A stretch of DNA of 64,000 nt from Strigamia acuminata (GCA_949358305.1 OX442314.1:52273162-52337161); one strand, 5' to 3'; positions 1-11,152 are shown, counted from the first letter of the stretch. Program-made: numbers and translations. Notes: generated by a model from the letters alone, not told the origin.

Positions 1-1182
1 CGGGGGGCAGGGGTTCGCCATCATTTTTGTCGCTATCTATTTTGCCCGGAAATCTGGCCTTTTGGCCGGTAATAAGTTTAAAAGAGGAATAACAAACATT
101 AACTTTACTGCTCAAAATAAATAAAAAATAAAAGTAAAAATTTTCACAGACAACAGGGTTTGAACCTGTGTGGAAAGATTCCTGATTCATTGCTTTAACC
201 ACTGAGCCACCACAACACACTATTGTTGCTTCATGCAGGTAGTCATGTTGGTGAACAAAGTTGTGATGTCATATGGCATGTGATATCAAATTACCTGGGT
301 TCCAGAGTAAGGTTCGAACAGGCTAATCACCAAGTGTAGTGCTAAACTTGATCTTTTTACTCAAAAAAATCAAAAAATGGTGTTTTAACACACCGTAAGG
401 AATCCTGTGTGTTGTAACTGTTTGTAACAATGTGAGAGAGAGGTGCATTTTAATATGAAAAAAATAGATTGTTTAGGTCATGTGAATGTCTTATTTCCAA
501 AAAAATTTAACAATTGTAGATTACACACTCTTGCGGTCTCCTTTTAAGATAGTGAGTGCGAATCCTGTCAGGTTCGCCATGTTGTCACGATTAATTTTAG
601 CTGTGATAAATTAATTGAACAAATATCGCGCAAAAGCTAATTTGACGCAATGAGTTGGGCAAAGGTTCGTAGTTTCCTCTAAAATATGTCGCCTTCAAAT
701 GTGGACATCCGGTGACTAAAAGGATCCGGTCTCGCAGTGACTAGACATTATTTATATTCGACAGTTCTTCTACTCACAATTGGTGCAGTGGAGGTAAAAT
801 AATGAGTATGCACAATTGAATTAACCTCAGGCATATGAAATGTAAGATAAATGGCTTAAAAGAGGCGCAATAGGGTTATTGTGAAATATAGCACTTGTTA
901 GGGCGCAAATTATAAAGTGACATCCTCTAGTTGGAATCTAAAAGAGATAGTTCTCGATCTTGACCGAAAGCAAGGAGAGAAGTGATTCTAGCTGTGATGG
1001 ATGGAATTAGGTGAACTTGGTCACATGACTGGTCGGAGTAAAAGTGAATCAAGGGGTGAAAGGTAGAAACAAAGATTTGATTGTTGGAAATAATAACATG
1101 CATAAAGTCTTATTTGCGCATCTATTAACAAGAGATGAGTCAGCAAATAAAAAGAAGATAAATTTAAAGAATAAATAGAAAA
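1..1182. other. No protein gene seen; repeat-derived flank
   Basis: AT-rich sequence with no convincing coding region. Apart from the tRNA-like stretch near 145-214 there are short RNA polymerase III B-box-like strings near 315 and 565, but no complete cloverleaf. I see nothing else in it. Confidence 0.5.
100..218 (-). repeat. tRNA-derived SINE fragment or tRNA pseudogene
   Basis: On the minus strand there is an A-box-like string (TGGCTCAGTGGTTAAAGC) followed by a B box GGTTCAAACCC set in a perfect 5-bp T-arm (ACAGG/CCTGT, plus-strand 153-169). The D arm pairs only 3 bp and the anticodon arm does not fold cleanly, so it is not a functional tRNA. The 3' side on that strand is a T/A-rich tail. 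This is the usual layout of a tRNA-derived SINE head; a decayed tRNA gene is the alternative. Confidence 0.35.
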
Positions 1183-1184
1183 TA

Positions 1185-1618
1185 CCGTACTGCCTCATTT
1201 AAACGCCCGGGCGTTTAAATTTTTTTTTGGGCCGACTGCCAGGCGGTAATTTGAAACCAGGCGGTTAAATGAGCCAGGCGTTTATCCAGAAAAATTGTTT
1301 AAAAAAAAAAATCCGGAAAACAAAGTACCAAAAAATAATATTTTTTTGAAAGAAAATTGTTATTTATAACTGTGCTAACACGATAACATGGAAACAATGT
1401 GATAAACAAACAATGAAGGCAATTTATATACCGGACAAAACGTAACGTGTGCGTACGTTATGCAGACGTCATTGCTTATTGCGGGTTTACCCGGCGCCAA
1501 TTTGAAACCCGGCGTCAATATGGGGCCGGCGTTAATAAAATTTTAGACGTACGTCTGCCCGGCGTTAAAACGGGCCCGGCGCCTAAGTGAATCCAGGCGT
1601 TTGAATGAGGCAGTACGG
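1185..1618. mobile_element. TA-flanked MITE, 434 bp
   Basis: The element starts CCGTACTGCCTCATTTAAA and ends with the reverse complement (one mismatch over the first 19 bp), flanked on both sides by TA (1183-1184 and 1619-1620). It has no coding capacity. The interior is built of degenerate subrepeats around GGCG and AATTTGAAACC, in both orientations. TIRs plus a TA duplication fit a non-autonomous Tc1/mariner-like element. The superfamily is inferred from the TA alone. Confidence 0.75.
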
Positions 1619-1775
1619 TAGGATGGTTTAGTCTAAGTTGGAATAAATAGAAAAAGAGGGTGGGTAGCCTGCCCGTGACAATTTTTTTTGTCATTGCACA
1701 GTACACACGCAAGAGGAACACAGGGCGGAAGATAGTGAAATCGTTAATCATAAATAACATTGTAATTTCAATATA

Positions 1776-2547
1776 CAGGGTGTCCCAAAAGTCTGAACCA
1801 TCCTAAATATTTCGTGAGCAATTGCATCTAGGTCAACTTTGATGAAGCGATCGTATAGGAAGTTGGGTGAGAGCAATCCAATGATGTCATGAAATTTGAC
1901 CTTGAAAGCCATTTTCAAGGTTATTCACTTGCTAATTTCTAAGCCAATCAGGTTAGAGCAAAATTTCCAATTAGAAAGTTGTAGAGAATCGCCTAATTAG
2001 TTTAGAACTGTTTTTAAAAAAGTTATCTCTTCCTGAAAAGTTTTGAGAAAAAAAGGTTTGAAATGTTAGTCAACTCAGCTTTGAAACTCAGCTTTGTAAC
2101 CTAAAACTATTGAGGCAACCAAGCTAATCCTCAATTAGGACACTTTATTGGGTCATACTTGTAAGTGGAAGAGAGGAAACACAAAAGAAAGAAAATAATT
2201 TTTTTTTGGAAATACATTTCACATGATAGTTTCAGGTTACAAAGCTTAGTGGACTAACATTTCAAACCTTTTTTTCTCAAAACTTTTCAGGAAGAGATAA
2301 CTTTTTTAAGAACAGTTCTAGACTAATTAGGCCATGCTCCTCAACTTTCTAATTGAAAATTTTGCTCTAACCTGATTGGTTTAGAAGTTAGCAAGTTAAT
2401 GACCTTGAAAATGACTTTCAAGGTCAAATTTGATGACATTATTGGATTTCTCTTACCCAACTTCCTATACGACCGTTTCATCAAAGTTGGCCTAGATGCA
2501 ATTTCTCACGAAATATTTAGAGTGGTTCAGACTTTTGGGACACCCTG
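1776..2547. mobile_element. Palindromic foldback transposon, 772 bp, TA-flanked
   Basis: Ends are CAGGGTGTCCCAAAAGTCTG and its exact reverse complement, flanked by TA at 1774-1775 and 2548-2549. Nearly the whole element is one inverted repeat: the left arm (about 1776-2150) is mirrored by the right arm (about 2175-2547) with scattered mismatches and a short AT-rich centre. There is no transposase. A transcript through it would fold into a hairpin with arms of about 370 bp. A single-armed relative lies at 11155-11375. Confidence 0.8.
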
Positions 2548-2689
2548 TAGGTTAAAAAATTTATTTCAGCAAATACTTGATGTATACCTTTTTACAACTT
2601 TGGTTATCGACATTGTTCATCAGGCTTGCATTTAAACCCAGCTGGATTTTTGAATTATTACTGGCGCAACATTTTGATTTCAAAAAATT

Positions 2690-2990
2690 TCGGAAAAAAT
2701 ATAAAATAAATGGCAACTTGGGGACGAGGGGAATCATGCTCACGTCAATAATGAGACAGGAACTCCAGATTGGGTTGTTGGCCTCTACACCACTCACAGT
2801 CAGCTCCCTCCTTCCCTACACTAGGTCATAGTGCTTCCCAAGGGCGGGATGACCTCGGAGCCATTGGGCAGTGTGTGACAGTGAGGCAGGTGACCTTTGG
2901 GTGGCCAAGCGGTCACAGCAGTTGGAAGCAAGTGACTAAGCAACTATTAGTAAACAGTCGGATGATCAATTCAAAACAAAGTTTGAGAAA
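2690..2990. repeat. Dispersed repeat copy, related to 6490-6720
   Basis: GC-richer than its surroundings. Shared strings with 6490-6720 include CTCCCTCCTTCC, GTGACCTT/GTGACCTTTGGG and GGGTGGCCA(A/G)(A/G)CG followed by TCACA. Neither copy has a clear intact reading frame. It is probably a piece of a retroelement, but the type is not established. Confidence 0.4.
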
Positions 2991-4497
2991 CAAATCATTG
3001 AATTAGTTCTGACATTTTGTACTTTCTTACATGACAAAAATAGTTTAGCAACATACAAAATGAATTTAAACTTAATAAAATAAAATTGTAATTGGTTACT
3101 ACCTATGACATGTTGTGCGTGCTGCTGCAACAGAGTACAGTTGGCGTCTGGTACAGTTTATGTTTGAAATTTACATTTAGAACGTTTTATTTATTATTCA
3201 TTCTGTCTTGTTGGTACGCCCACGACGAAGAAGAAATTACAGTCATTTCAGTGTTTTTAAGTTTACTCACCAGGTGCTTGAAGTATCTTAAATTTCAGTG
3301 GAAAAAGCATGTGGGCGTTTGTTTCTCGATACAGGGGTCAAGGCTAAGGTTGTCTGGACCACTGTTAAAAAACCACACCAATGGTAAGGTGGTTTAATCT
3401 CTTCTCGGCAAGCAAACCATCAAAATATTTAAACGTAGAAATAAAGACAAGTTTATTTCTTTCACTGGACTTTCCAAATCGATATTTATAATAGAAAAAT
3501 GAAACGTTTTGCTTTTTGAATGCTTGCAATGATCAATAATTCATGAATTTTATTTCCGGTGCATTTCAGAATCAATTTTCTGACGTAGACAATTTTTTTT
3601 GTATCTTTGAACGTAGTAAGTAGTGTAAATAAATCATCACCGAGGAGATGATGAGTGAGTCACTCGAATTGCGAACAGTTTCTTATAAGCTCAATTGCCA
3701 AAATGGGGTCAATGCAAAACTGAATAATTTTGAGTTAAATAAAAATCTTGGGTGTAGTTTGAGCTTGCAGTCAGTCAAATTTCAATTTTAAACAAATTTG
3801 AATTTTTTGTTTCTGTGGATCTTATTTTAGAATTGATTTCACCATTGCTTAAAGGAACAATTTTATTAATATTTTAAATACATAAATGGCCACTTGATGG
3901 CAGCACCAACTAGACTAGCAAACAAATGAGGAAACATAGCTTCAGTCAAAAAGTGAAAAATACCCTGTTGGTAATCTAAATGGAGTTAATTGACACAGTA
4001 TTTCTGATTTAATGCAAAGTAAATTGAAAATGAAAATCAACAGTCATTTATTTATGCCGCAACACATTTCCCTTTCGCGTCACCAAAGTGCATTTTGTGG
4101 TGATTATTGAAACTTTCACGGTTACCAAAAACAGTCAAAACTTGTTTTAAATTCATATTGTGCAACATAAACTTCAAAACCAGACAAAAGTTCAAAAAGT
4201 TAAAAACTCGAGCTTTTTATTGCCTAGTGTGACTGATATGGTCTTCGCCAGGGCAGTTAGGGGACTAATTACACTGGTGTGGGATGCATACTCACATAAA
4301 ATAATAGAGACTCCCTAATATTGGTTGGTTGGCCTTTATTATGTTGTCTAGGGGTATGGGGAAACCCGTTACCGGTTGCAGGGGTGCCACGAAGGCACAC
4401 CGTACCGGCATAACCGAGCTGTCACACACTGGGCGAGAGCCCAATGGGTGACGTGGTCGGTTCAACTCTACATTCATGTACTCACCTACGACCCGCA
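2991..4497. other. No gene seen
   Basis: AT-rich sequence. The longest open frames (up to about 100 codons near 3092-3397) have no recognisable domain and no supporting splice or start context. The last 200 bp (4290-4497), GC-richer and ending at the insertion site of the gag-only LTR element, continue after 6382 and look like older repeat DNA. Confidence 0.5.
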
Positions 4498-4502
4498 GTA
4501 GC

Positions 4503-4717
4503 TGGAGTGTTTTGCACTCCATCTTCATTCTTTAATTGTGGCGCACGTCGCGTTCTCGTGACATTACGAGATCGCGTACAGCGCCACCTGTATGTTTATG
4601 GTAATAAATTCACTTATGCAAATATTCCCGTACGTACTGCCTCGTTCCTTTACCACCTCCAACACAATCCGATTGAATCCACGGGAATCCAAAGTCATCC
4701 ACGCACAGAACACATCA
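4503..4717 (+). repeat. 5' LTR of gag-only element
   Basis: 215 bp, begins TGGAGTGTTTTGCACTCC, itself a small palindrome (GGAGTG/CACTCC), and ends in CA. It matches 6163-6377 with a single substitution. Confidence 0.85.
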
Positions 4718-4921
4718 AATGGCGACGAGCGGATGAGACATTTCAACCCAATTAATTTCCAGTGACTTTTTGGTGTTGTTGTGTGCTTTTTCGAACACTT
4801 CCGGTCTCCAACCACGCTGTCCTCCGACCACGCTGTCCACGCCTTTCCAGTGCAGGCCTAATTCAGAACGTGTGAGTTTTTACGTGTGTTTTCGCCGATT
4901 TTATTCTTCTAAATCTACGAG

Positions 4922-5773
4922 ATGCCTCGTCTTGTTGGTGACCCTGATAAATACGATCCAGCAGACGACTGGAGCACTTACACTGCCCAGCTAAAGTGCG
5001 TTTTCACTTGCAATGGAATTACCAACGACAAGCAGAAAGTTAATACCTTGTTGGCTTGCGTCGGCATTGCAACTTTTAAAAAAATCACGGACTTGGCGTT
5101 CCCGAAAGATCCGGCCGAAATGCTGTACGCTGATGTGATTAAGCTGATGGAAAAGCACCAGAAGCCCAAGCCACTGGTCGGCGGCGAGCTGTTCCGCTTC
5201 CGTCGGCGACGAAAGCCCGATGAATCCGTTGCAGACTTCGCGGCCGCACTCCAAGCGCTAACAAGATACTGAGAGCTTGGCGAATCGCTCAATAATGAAC
5301 TTCGCAACCAATTCATCTGGGGTTTGCAGATGAAGCACGTGCAAAATGCGCTCATCATTCAAAGCGACTTGACGTTCGAAAAGGCGCTGGATGCTGCGAC
5401 CGCCGCAGAATTGGCCTACGCCGACGTTTCCAGTTTTGAGGACCCTCCTACGGCAGTCCACGCGATCCAGAACGAAGGGAACCGCCGACGGAACACCCAC
5501 CGTGACCACAGTTCTTCCTCTCACGGCCCGGCGCCTCCGGCGGATCCTGCGAGCCTCCAGCCCCGATCGAGTGACGACCGCCACAAATGCTTTTCGTGCG
5601 GCGCCACGGACCATCGTAGGCACGAGTGTAAGTTTCGACGGTCCCGGTGCCATGCGTGCGGCAAGATTGGCCACATTCAGGCTGCCTGCTGGTCCGGTGA
5701 TAAGCAGTCTGTAACTGCGTCGGCCCCCGTCAACACGTTACATGTTGAGCCGCGCAAATTGCAGTTTTATTAG
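4922..5773 (+). pseudogene. gag: gag (capsid-nucleocapsid) of gag-only element, one nonsense codon
   Basis: The frame opens at ATG 4922 (MPRLVGDPDKYDP) and shows a retrotransposon capsid-like region, with a basic FRFRRRRKP segment and the conserved NNELRNQFIWGL-type block. Two CX2CX4HX4C zinc knuckles follow near the C-terminus (CFSCGATDHRRHEC and CHACGKIGHIQAAC). The frame is interrupted once, by an in-frame TGA at 5270-5272; downstream coding continues in the same frame to the TAG at 5771-5773, so this is a single point mutation and not a frameshift. Gag packages element RNA in the cytoplasm. With only one lesion and nearly identical LTRs, other copies in the genome may be intact. A read-through role for the TGA cannot be excluded but is less likely. 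Confidence 0.8.
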
Positions 5774-6162
5774 CTGTTTCCAGCTTTTTGGGGGAGGGGA
5801 GAGTTATTGCAATTTCTAACTGTTACAATTTCGTGCAGTGTGCTGCATCACTGTTACAATTTCATTCAAGTTCTTACCGTGCTAATGTTTTCAATTACAA
5901 TGTTCAATTTGATCAATTTGTGTTTCAATGTTTAATATTGTGTTACAAATTTCGTGCAACTCTTTGCATTATACTGATACAAATTTTGTGCAACTCTTTG
6001 CACTATACTGATACAAATTCTTGCAACTTTTTGCGCTACTATTCTTGTGTTCAATTACAATTCAAAGTGTTCAATTTATGTTTTTAATTCCAATGTTTCT
6101 TCATCAATGTTACTTTTTTAATTGCTCTCCTTAATTGCACTGTTTCGCAATTGAGGGGATAC
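5774..6162 (+). other. Non-coding 3' internal region of gag-only element
   Basis: About 390 bp of low-complexity sequence with repeated ACAATTT, GTGCAACTCTTTGCA and GATACAAATT strings, ending in a purine-rich tract next to the 3' LTR. It occupies the place where pol would lie in an autonomous element. Confidence 0.6.
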
Positions 6163-6377
6163 TGGAGTGTTTTGCACTCCATCTTCATTCTTTAATTGTG
6201 GCGCACGTCGCGTTCTCGTGACATTACGAAATCGCGTACAGCGCCACCTGTATGTTTATGGTAATAAATTCACTTATGCAAATATTCCCGTACGTACTGC
6301 CTCGTTCCTTTACCACCTCCAACACAATCCGATTGAATCCACGGGAATCCAAAGTCATCCACGCACAGAACACATCA
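6163..6377 (+). repeat. 3' LTR of gag-only element
   Basis: Same 215-bp sequence as 4503-4717 apart from one base; followed by the second copy of the GTAGC target duplication at 6378-6382. Confidence 0.85.
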
Positions 6378-6382
6378 GTAGC

Positions 6383-6822
6383 CACTCATGGAGGATGCAT
6401 CATGGAAACCGCCATGACACTGAGCGTCACTGTGGTGAATGGGAAGAAGCGCAGAGTCCACACAGCCGGGACACGTCTTGTCCCTTTAATGGTTACAGTT
6501 CCTCAGACTCTCTACACACAACCGTCCTGGTTGGTGTCCGCACTCTCTCTCTCTCTCTCTGCCTCTCCTCCCCACACCACTCTGCTCCCTCCTTCCGCCA
6601 GGCTAGGTTACCTTGCCCAATGAGGGGGTGACCTTGGGGCCATAAAGTGGTGTGTGGAGTGACATAGGTCATCCTGGGTGGCCAGACGATCACACATATT
6701 ACAAAAGTCATCTCCGGTTGTAATCGCCTTCTTGGGATAATTTCTAAGTTGGCGTCTAATTTTTGCTACTGTTGGTCCGTTACGTTTCCTGTATTTGTCC
6801 ATAATTCGTTCCCGGTTAGTTT
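6383..6822. repeat. Older retroelement-like repeat, host of the LTR insertion
   Basis: Contains a short CT microsatellite (6542-6562) and the block shared with 2690-2990. A minus-strand open frame ending at 6608 (start about 6919) includes a Cys-containing stretch (GDDFCNMCDRL) reminiscent of the C-terminal end of LINE-encoded proteins, but it is too short and degraded to assign. Confidence 0.35.
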
Positions 6823-7352
6823 TTGCTTCTTGTGCCTGGGGTGGCTTTGATATGTCGTTTGGAGGGGGTTCAGCAGCTTTTTGCTCATGTAGTACATCGC
6901 CATTTTTATCGTTCATCAACGTACAAGTATGAGGATATTCTTAGGCTCCCTATGATTAAGTCTTTATTAGTGATGCGTGAGGCTCTTTTTGTTTCTAACT
7001 TGATCCATGGGCGGGTTTGTTCTCCCCGGCTTCTGAGTACACTTAAGTTTTATGTACCAGTTTATCCTACGGGTAAGCATCGTATCTTTGTTCCTTCTTC
7101 GGTGGACTTTTTGTATCGTTTTTGTGTTTGTATTTATGATTTGCCTAATGATTTTGATAATTTCATGTTGTCATTCGGGGAATTTAAGCGGGCTTTATTG
7201 ATTTTGTTGGGTTAGTTGTGAGTTTTGATTGTATTTGATTTTTCTGATCTTATTTTGTTGTTTTGTTCTGTCCTGTCTCTCCCCCTGTAGGCTACGGCTG
7301 TTGAGAGGGACAGGAATACCCTTGTAATACCAATAAACAACTATTATTATTA
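6823..7352 (+). mobile_element. 5'-truncated LINE, 3' end of the RT ORF and tail
   Basis: The plus-strand frame ending in TAG at 7213-7215 encodes the characteristic C-terminal end of a CR1/Jockey-like LINE ORF2: a block with LPMIKSLLVMREALFVSNLI, then RVCSPRLLSTLKFYVPVYP, then LPNDFDNFMLSFGEFKRALL. It is followed by a short 3' UTR and an ATT-type tail (ATTATTATTA, 7341-7350), typical of LINEs that end in a short simple repeat. The 5' part is missing, as is usual for incomplete reverse transcription. Family assignment is from recall of motif shape, not from a search. Confidence 0.6.
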
Positions 7353-7615
7353 AAGGTCATACGTAGGAAGAGAAATAAAAATTTTCTCTAATCTCTTTAA
7401 AATAACCTCATAAAAGGTTATGTACCATTTTTAACTGTCAAACTTAAGGGGTATTATTTAAAAGCATTGTTAAACTTCTATTCTAACCGAGCAGTAATTA
7501 TTCCGCCATGACGATTTTCAAACGTTTATAAATACTGTCTCTGAGTTGCGTTATTTATACGACATCGACCACAAACAAGCAGGTGAAGTCAAGCACAAAT
7601 TTGCGATTTTAGCCC

Positions 7616-8160
7616 GTTTTTATGCATTAGTGACGAAGACTTGACTCCTGCACATTTCCTGACGAGAGAAAGAATCACCTTTTTGCCAGACCCCAACTAT
7701 ATCAGCCAAATCGAACCAATGCAAGAAGCTTTTATTCGGCAGTGGCATCATCGCCAAAAAACTCTACTCGCCTTTTGGAATTGTTAGCAAAAGGAATATC
7801 TGACTGATTTGAAAACACAATCTGGAAAATCAGGTTCCCTCGAATTAAAATTGGACGATATAGTATTGGTCGAAGAGTAAGGCCGACCTCAACTCCAATG
7901 GAAGATGGGTCGCATTACAGAAGCTTGCGTTGGCAGTGATGGAAAAGAGAGATCGTGTGAACTCATCACTTCAAATGAGACTAACTTGTAAATTGAGTTT
8001 GAGACGCCCCATTCAGCGTTTGGTTCACTTGGAAGATAAGAGTGTGATCGGAGCTGCATATTTCCGGCAAGCGGAAAATGGATTGTACCCTGCAATTGTC
8101 GCCAACGGCCGAAGGTACAATTTGTACGTTCGACCGTTGCCGACAATTTTTCTGAGATAA
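7616..8160 (+). pseudogene. BEL/Pao pol remnant (integrase C-terminus, DUF5641-like)
   Basis: The translated plus strand shows LTPAHFLT, then RQWHHRQKTLLAFW, then KEYLTDLK, then PQLQWKMGRITE in order. This is the C-terminal block of BEL/Pao integrase polyproteins, here broken by at least two in-frame stops. The same order and near-identical residues occur at the end of the longer remnant at 23440-23866, so both come from the same family. No LTR was found around it. Confidence 0.65.
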
Positions 8161-9110
8161 TAATTGTTATTATTTCCTTGCTTTGGATCAATGTAATAGT
8201 GTGTATAGTAAAATTTACATATTTCTAATCAGATGTGTGTAAAAGTTTGATTTCACATACATTTTCCCTTGGTTTGCTTCCCAATCGCATGTGCATCGCA
8301 GCGAAGCCATCAGTCCAAAACTACAAGTGTTAGACTACAATTATTTTCACTTGATTAAATTAAAACCAGATGAAAGTGCTGACAATGCATCTAATCTAAC
8401 GATGGCAAAGTATTAAAGCTGGGTGGGGCAATCTTTTGGTGACCCAAAATTTGACCTTAGGATGTTCCTTCAAGGTCATTGGAAAATTATCTCGGAAACC
8501 GTTAGAGATAGACAGAAATTTCCAATTGTAAACTTTTAGACCAACATTTATTTAGTCTAAAAATGACCACTCCTCAAATCTTTTGTACTAAAAAATTGTA
8601 AGAAAATTGCAAGTCGGTGGTCAAGATCTAGCAAAGTCGTTTGAAGACATCGTGGCCCGAGAATTAAACAATAGGAAGAGATATTTGCAATGTAGTATTG
8701 GCCCCCAAATCGCGTGCATCTGCGAAAATACCCAGCGGTTTGGCTGACCAACTCGATGTCTTTGAGGCAAAGGCTAGCTATAGTGTATTCATATAAATTG
8801 GCCTAATTAATTAAGTAACTTTGCAAATTGTTATACATACCACTGATTGTTGATTGAAAACTATGTAAATATAAATATGTTGTTATGGAAGCGATTTAGA
8901 ATAAAGCAGTCGACATTACAAAATTGATGAGTAAACAGTTGTGAGTTTGTGTTTGGTCCCAAAATGAGAGAGAAATAACCGTGGGATTTAACAGTGGTAT
9001 CCACGATGCTGTAAAGGACAATTATGGTGATGTATCGATGCGTTTTGATGGAAATTAAGTGGAATAATTGACGTTTTGTTTGTTTGGCCCGTTCCATTTG
9101 AGTTAACCAG
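8161..9110. other. No gene seen; possible 5' LTR/leader remnant at its end
   Basis: AT-rich sequence. Around 8890-8993 an ATAAAG string and a TTTAACA end followed by GTGGTATCCACGATGC could be the end of an LTR and a primer-binding site serving the gag at 9174, but no matching 3' LTR pair could be aligned, so this is weak. Confidence 0.35.
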
Positions 9111-9173
9111 CGGGGGCGAGCGGTTTCGTCTGGGCGATTTTCAAGCGTTGTTCTTCTGTGTACGGACTTCGCC

Positions 9174-10998
9174 ATGGCACAAGTGATATTGGGAGTAGTT
9201 CCCCCATTTTCGGGAATTTCCTTGCAAGACTGGACATCTTGGAAGGAAACGTTTGAGCAATTTGTGGCGCTCAACGTGTCGCGTCCTATCTGGTAGGTCT
9301 TTAAATAGCTAACGTGTGATACTTTACCTGTGATCTTATTATGCAAATACCCAAATGAATACCAAATGTATGTAAATGAACAAGTAATTTATTCAATAGG
9401 CTTGAGGGCCTTAAAATACACTCAGTATAAACTAGAGTCGACTTGGTCAGAGTCGAACAAAGGATTTCTCAAGATGGCGTCGTTAGTTCCGCGTGGTCGA
9501 CGGAACAAAGGCGGCGTCTCGAGTTGTCGTTAATTCGTCACGGATTCGTCGTTCACGGACGCGGTGGAATGCTCTTTCGAGTCTTCTATCTGTGTCTGTT
9601 GTCTAGGTGTTGGTTTTAGCGTCGCAGAGGCCTCGTTTGGGAACTAGGGGTTCCTAACAAAGCACACGGACGCTTACTTCGGTGAATAATCGTGGGGGCG
9701 ATTATTCTGGGTGATTTCACATGGGCTATTCACTTGCTTTCGCCGGAATAGCTCTCAAGTGACTTCGTGAGAGTTGCAGTTGCACTTTACTCAGCGATCC
9801 TCGATCAATCCTAACTTGTACTTGAAGTTGGCCTGACGGTGAGGTAGTTGCTGTGTTCTTGGTGTCGTTTTTGTAAGTTCTGTCTTTTAGGCGGGAAACA
9901 CAGCCTTTTATGCAGTGGGGTGAAAGGCTGGCGATCAACCAATGGGGGCTGACCACCAGCCGTTTCCGACCCTTCGGGGCTCGCACCTGCTATGGGGAGG
10001 TGGAGCCAACACGGAGGGGAATGACTTCGTTATCATGGTGACTCAGGGGGAAGGTATCCGCTTCGGGGGGACACATTTCCAACTGGGTCACCACAAACGA
10101 TATTAAAGACGACAAGAAGGTGCCGTTGTTGCTCACGGTGGTGGGCGTGCCGACGTACAAGAAAATGAAATGGCTTGTACAACCAAAAATTGTGGTTAAC
10201 ACGCCGCTGGACGAGATTTTGGCCGCCATGAACGGATATTACGCGTCAATTAATACGCCGTATGCATCCCGACAGAAGTTTGGTGCAAAGAAACGGCAAA
10301 AAAGTGAATCAATTGAAAAATATATTGCGGATTTGCGAATTTTGGCACAGCGGTGCGATTTTAAAACCAAGGACGAGACCGAGAGCGCCCTTATCGACCA
10401 GGTGGTTCAAGGGGCAAGGAATGCACCGCTGGTGCGTGAAATCTTGCTTAAGATGCCCATGACGGTCACTGAGCTGACGAAACTTGCGGTTGCGCACGAG
10501 ATGGCACATGTGGCGTCGTCAGAGAGCAACGAAGTGTTGCCCATTACAGAGAGTGAGAAGAGTAAGACGGCTGCAGTGATGCAATTAGCTGCTGGACGAG
10601 GCAGAGGTGGTTTCCGTGCGAGACCATACAATTAGCAAACGACCGCGACGGTGACGAATGCGGCGGCAGGCGCATCAGGGTCCAATTTTCAGCAGCGAGG
10701 CAACACACGACGACCATGGAAAGGCAGACAGGACGTCGGAAGAGAACGAGGAGGTCCTCCAGTGGGCAGAGACGGACAGCCCATTAAATGTTTTCGATGC
10801 GGGGGTCCACATTTCGTGCGGGACTGCGCTTTTGATCCAGTGTACGGGAGCCTGGCGTCGCCAACAACATCGTCGGGAACCCGACCAATTCCGGTGTGGA
10901 AGAGACGTCAGCGAGAGACGGAGGTGGAATGTGGGAGTGTTGGTTTTCGAGACCTAATATTATCGATGCAATATGGATTCGAGCATTTTATCCGTTGA
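9174..10998 (+). pseudogene. gag: Gypsy-type gag, split by a solo LTR and carrying a stop codon
   Basis: Coding starts at ATG 9174 in a good context (GCCATGG) and runs to 9276, is interrupted by a solo LTR at 9277-10095 plus its 4-bp duplication, and resumes in frame at 10100. The resumed part contains a canonical gag capsid stretch (FGAKKRQKSESIEKYIADLR ... ESALIDQVVQG). The frame stops at TAG 10633-10635 and then stays open in the same frame through a Gly/Arg-rich stretch and a zinc knuckle CFRCGGPHFVRDC, which is one residue short of the usual CX2CX4HX4C spacing. No pol follows. The gene is therefore non-functional by insertion and by a nonsense codon. Confidence 0.7.
9277..10095 (-). mobile_element. 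Solo LTR (family 1), minus orientation, TSD AACG
   Basis: 819 bp running from TGTCGCGTCC to GGGTCACCACA, flanked by AACG at 9273-9276 and 10096-10099. It is the reverse complement of the solo LTR at 47550-48372 throughout. In its sense (minus) direction it carries a TATA box in GCATAAAAGG and a downstream AATAAA. No internal region or second LTR is present, so it arose by LTR-LTR recombination inside the gag gene. Confidence 0.85.
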
Positions 10999-11152
10999 TA
11001 TCGGCATTTCAGTGTGTTATTCAATTCAATAGTTTAGTCAATTATCCGTGTTATTTACGCTATTTCCGATTATTTAGTCATTGTATTGCTTTTTCCAGCA
11101 TGTGGCATCATGCATTTGTTATCTTTCTTTTTATTTCGATATATTTTATGTA
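10930..11152 (+). repeat. Possible 3' LTR remnant after the split gag
   Basis: A purine-rich run (GAGAGACGGAGGTGGAA) is followed directly by TGTGGGAGTGTTGG, the normal arrangement of polypurine tract and LTR start. It would make the split gag another gag-only element. The downstream end meets the foldback copy at 11155 and no matching 5' LTR was found. Confidence 0.3.

Larger units (their letters stand above)
4498..6382 (+). mobile_element. Gag-only LTR retrotransposon with 5-bp target duplication
   Basis: Two 215-bp LTRs (4503-4717, 6163-6377), starting TGGAGTG and ending ACACATCA, enclose 1445 bp. The host sequence GTAGC is duplicated at 4498-4502 and 6378-6382. A primer-binding-site-like string TGGCGACGAGCGG starts at 4720, three bases after the 5' LTR, and a purine-rich GAGGGGAT tract precedes the 3' LTR. 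The only gene is gag; there is no protease, reverse transcriptase or integrase. The two LTRs differ at one base that I can find (G/A in ACATTACG-R-ATCG), so the insertion is recent and was presumably mobilised in trans by a related Gypsy element. Confidence 0.85.

Noticed and set aside
145-214. Functional tRNA gene
   Set aside because: T-arm and box motifs are present but the anticodon and acceptor stems do not pair properly.
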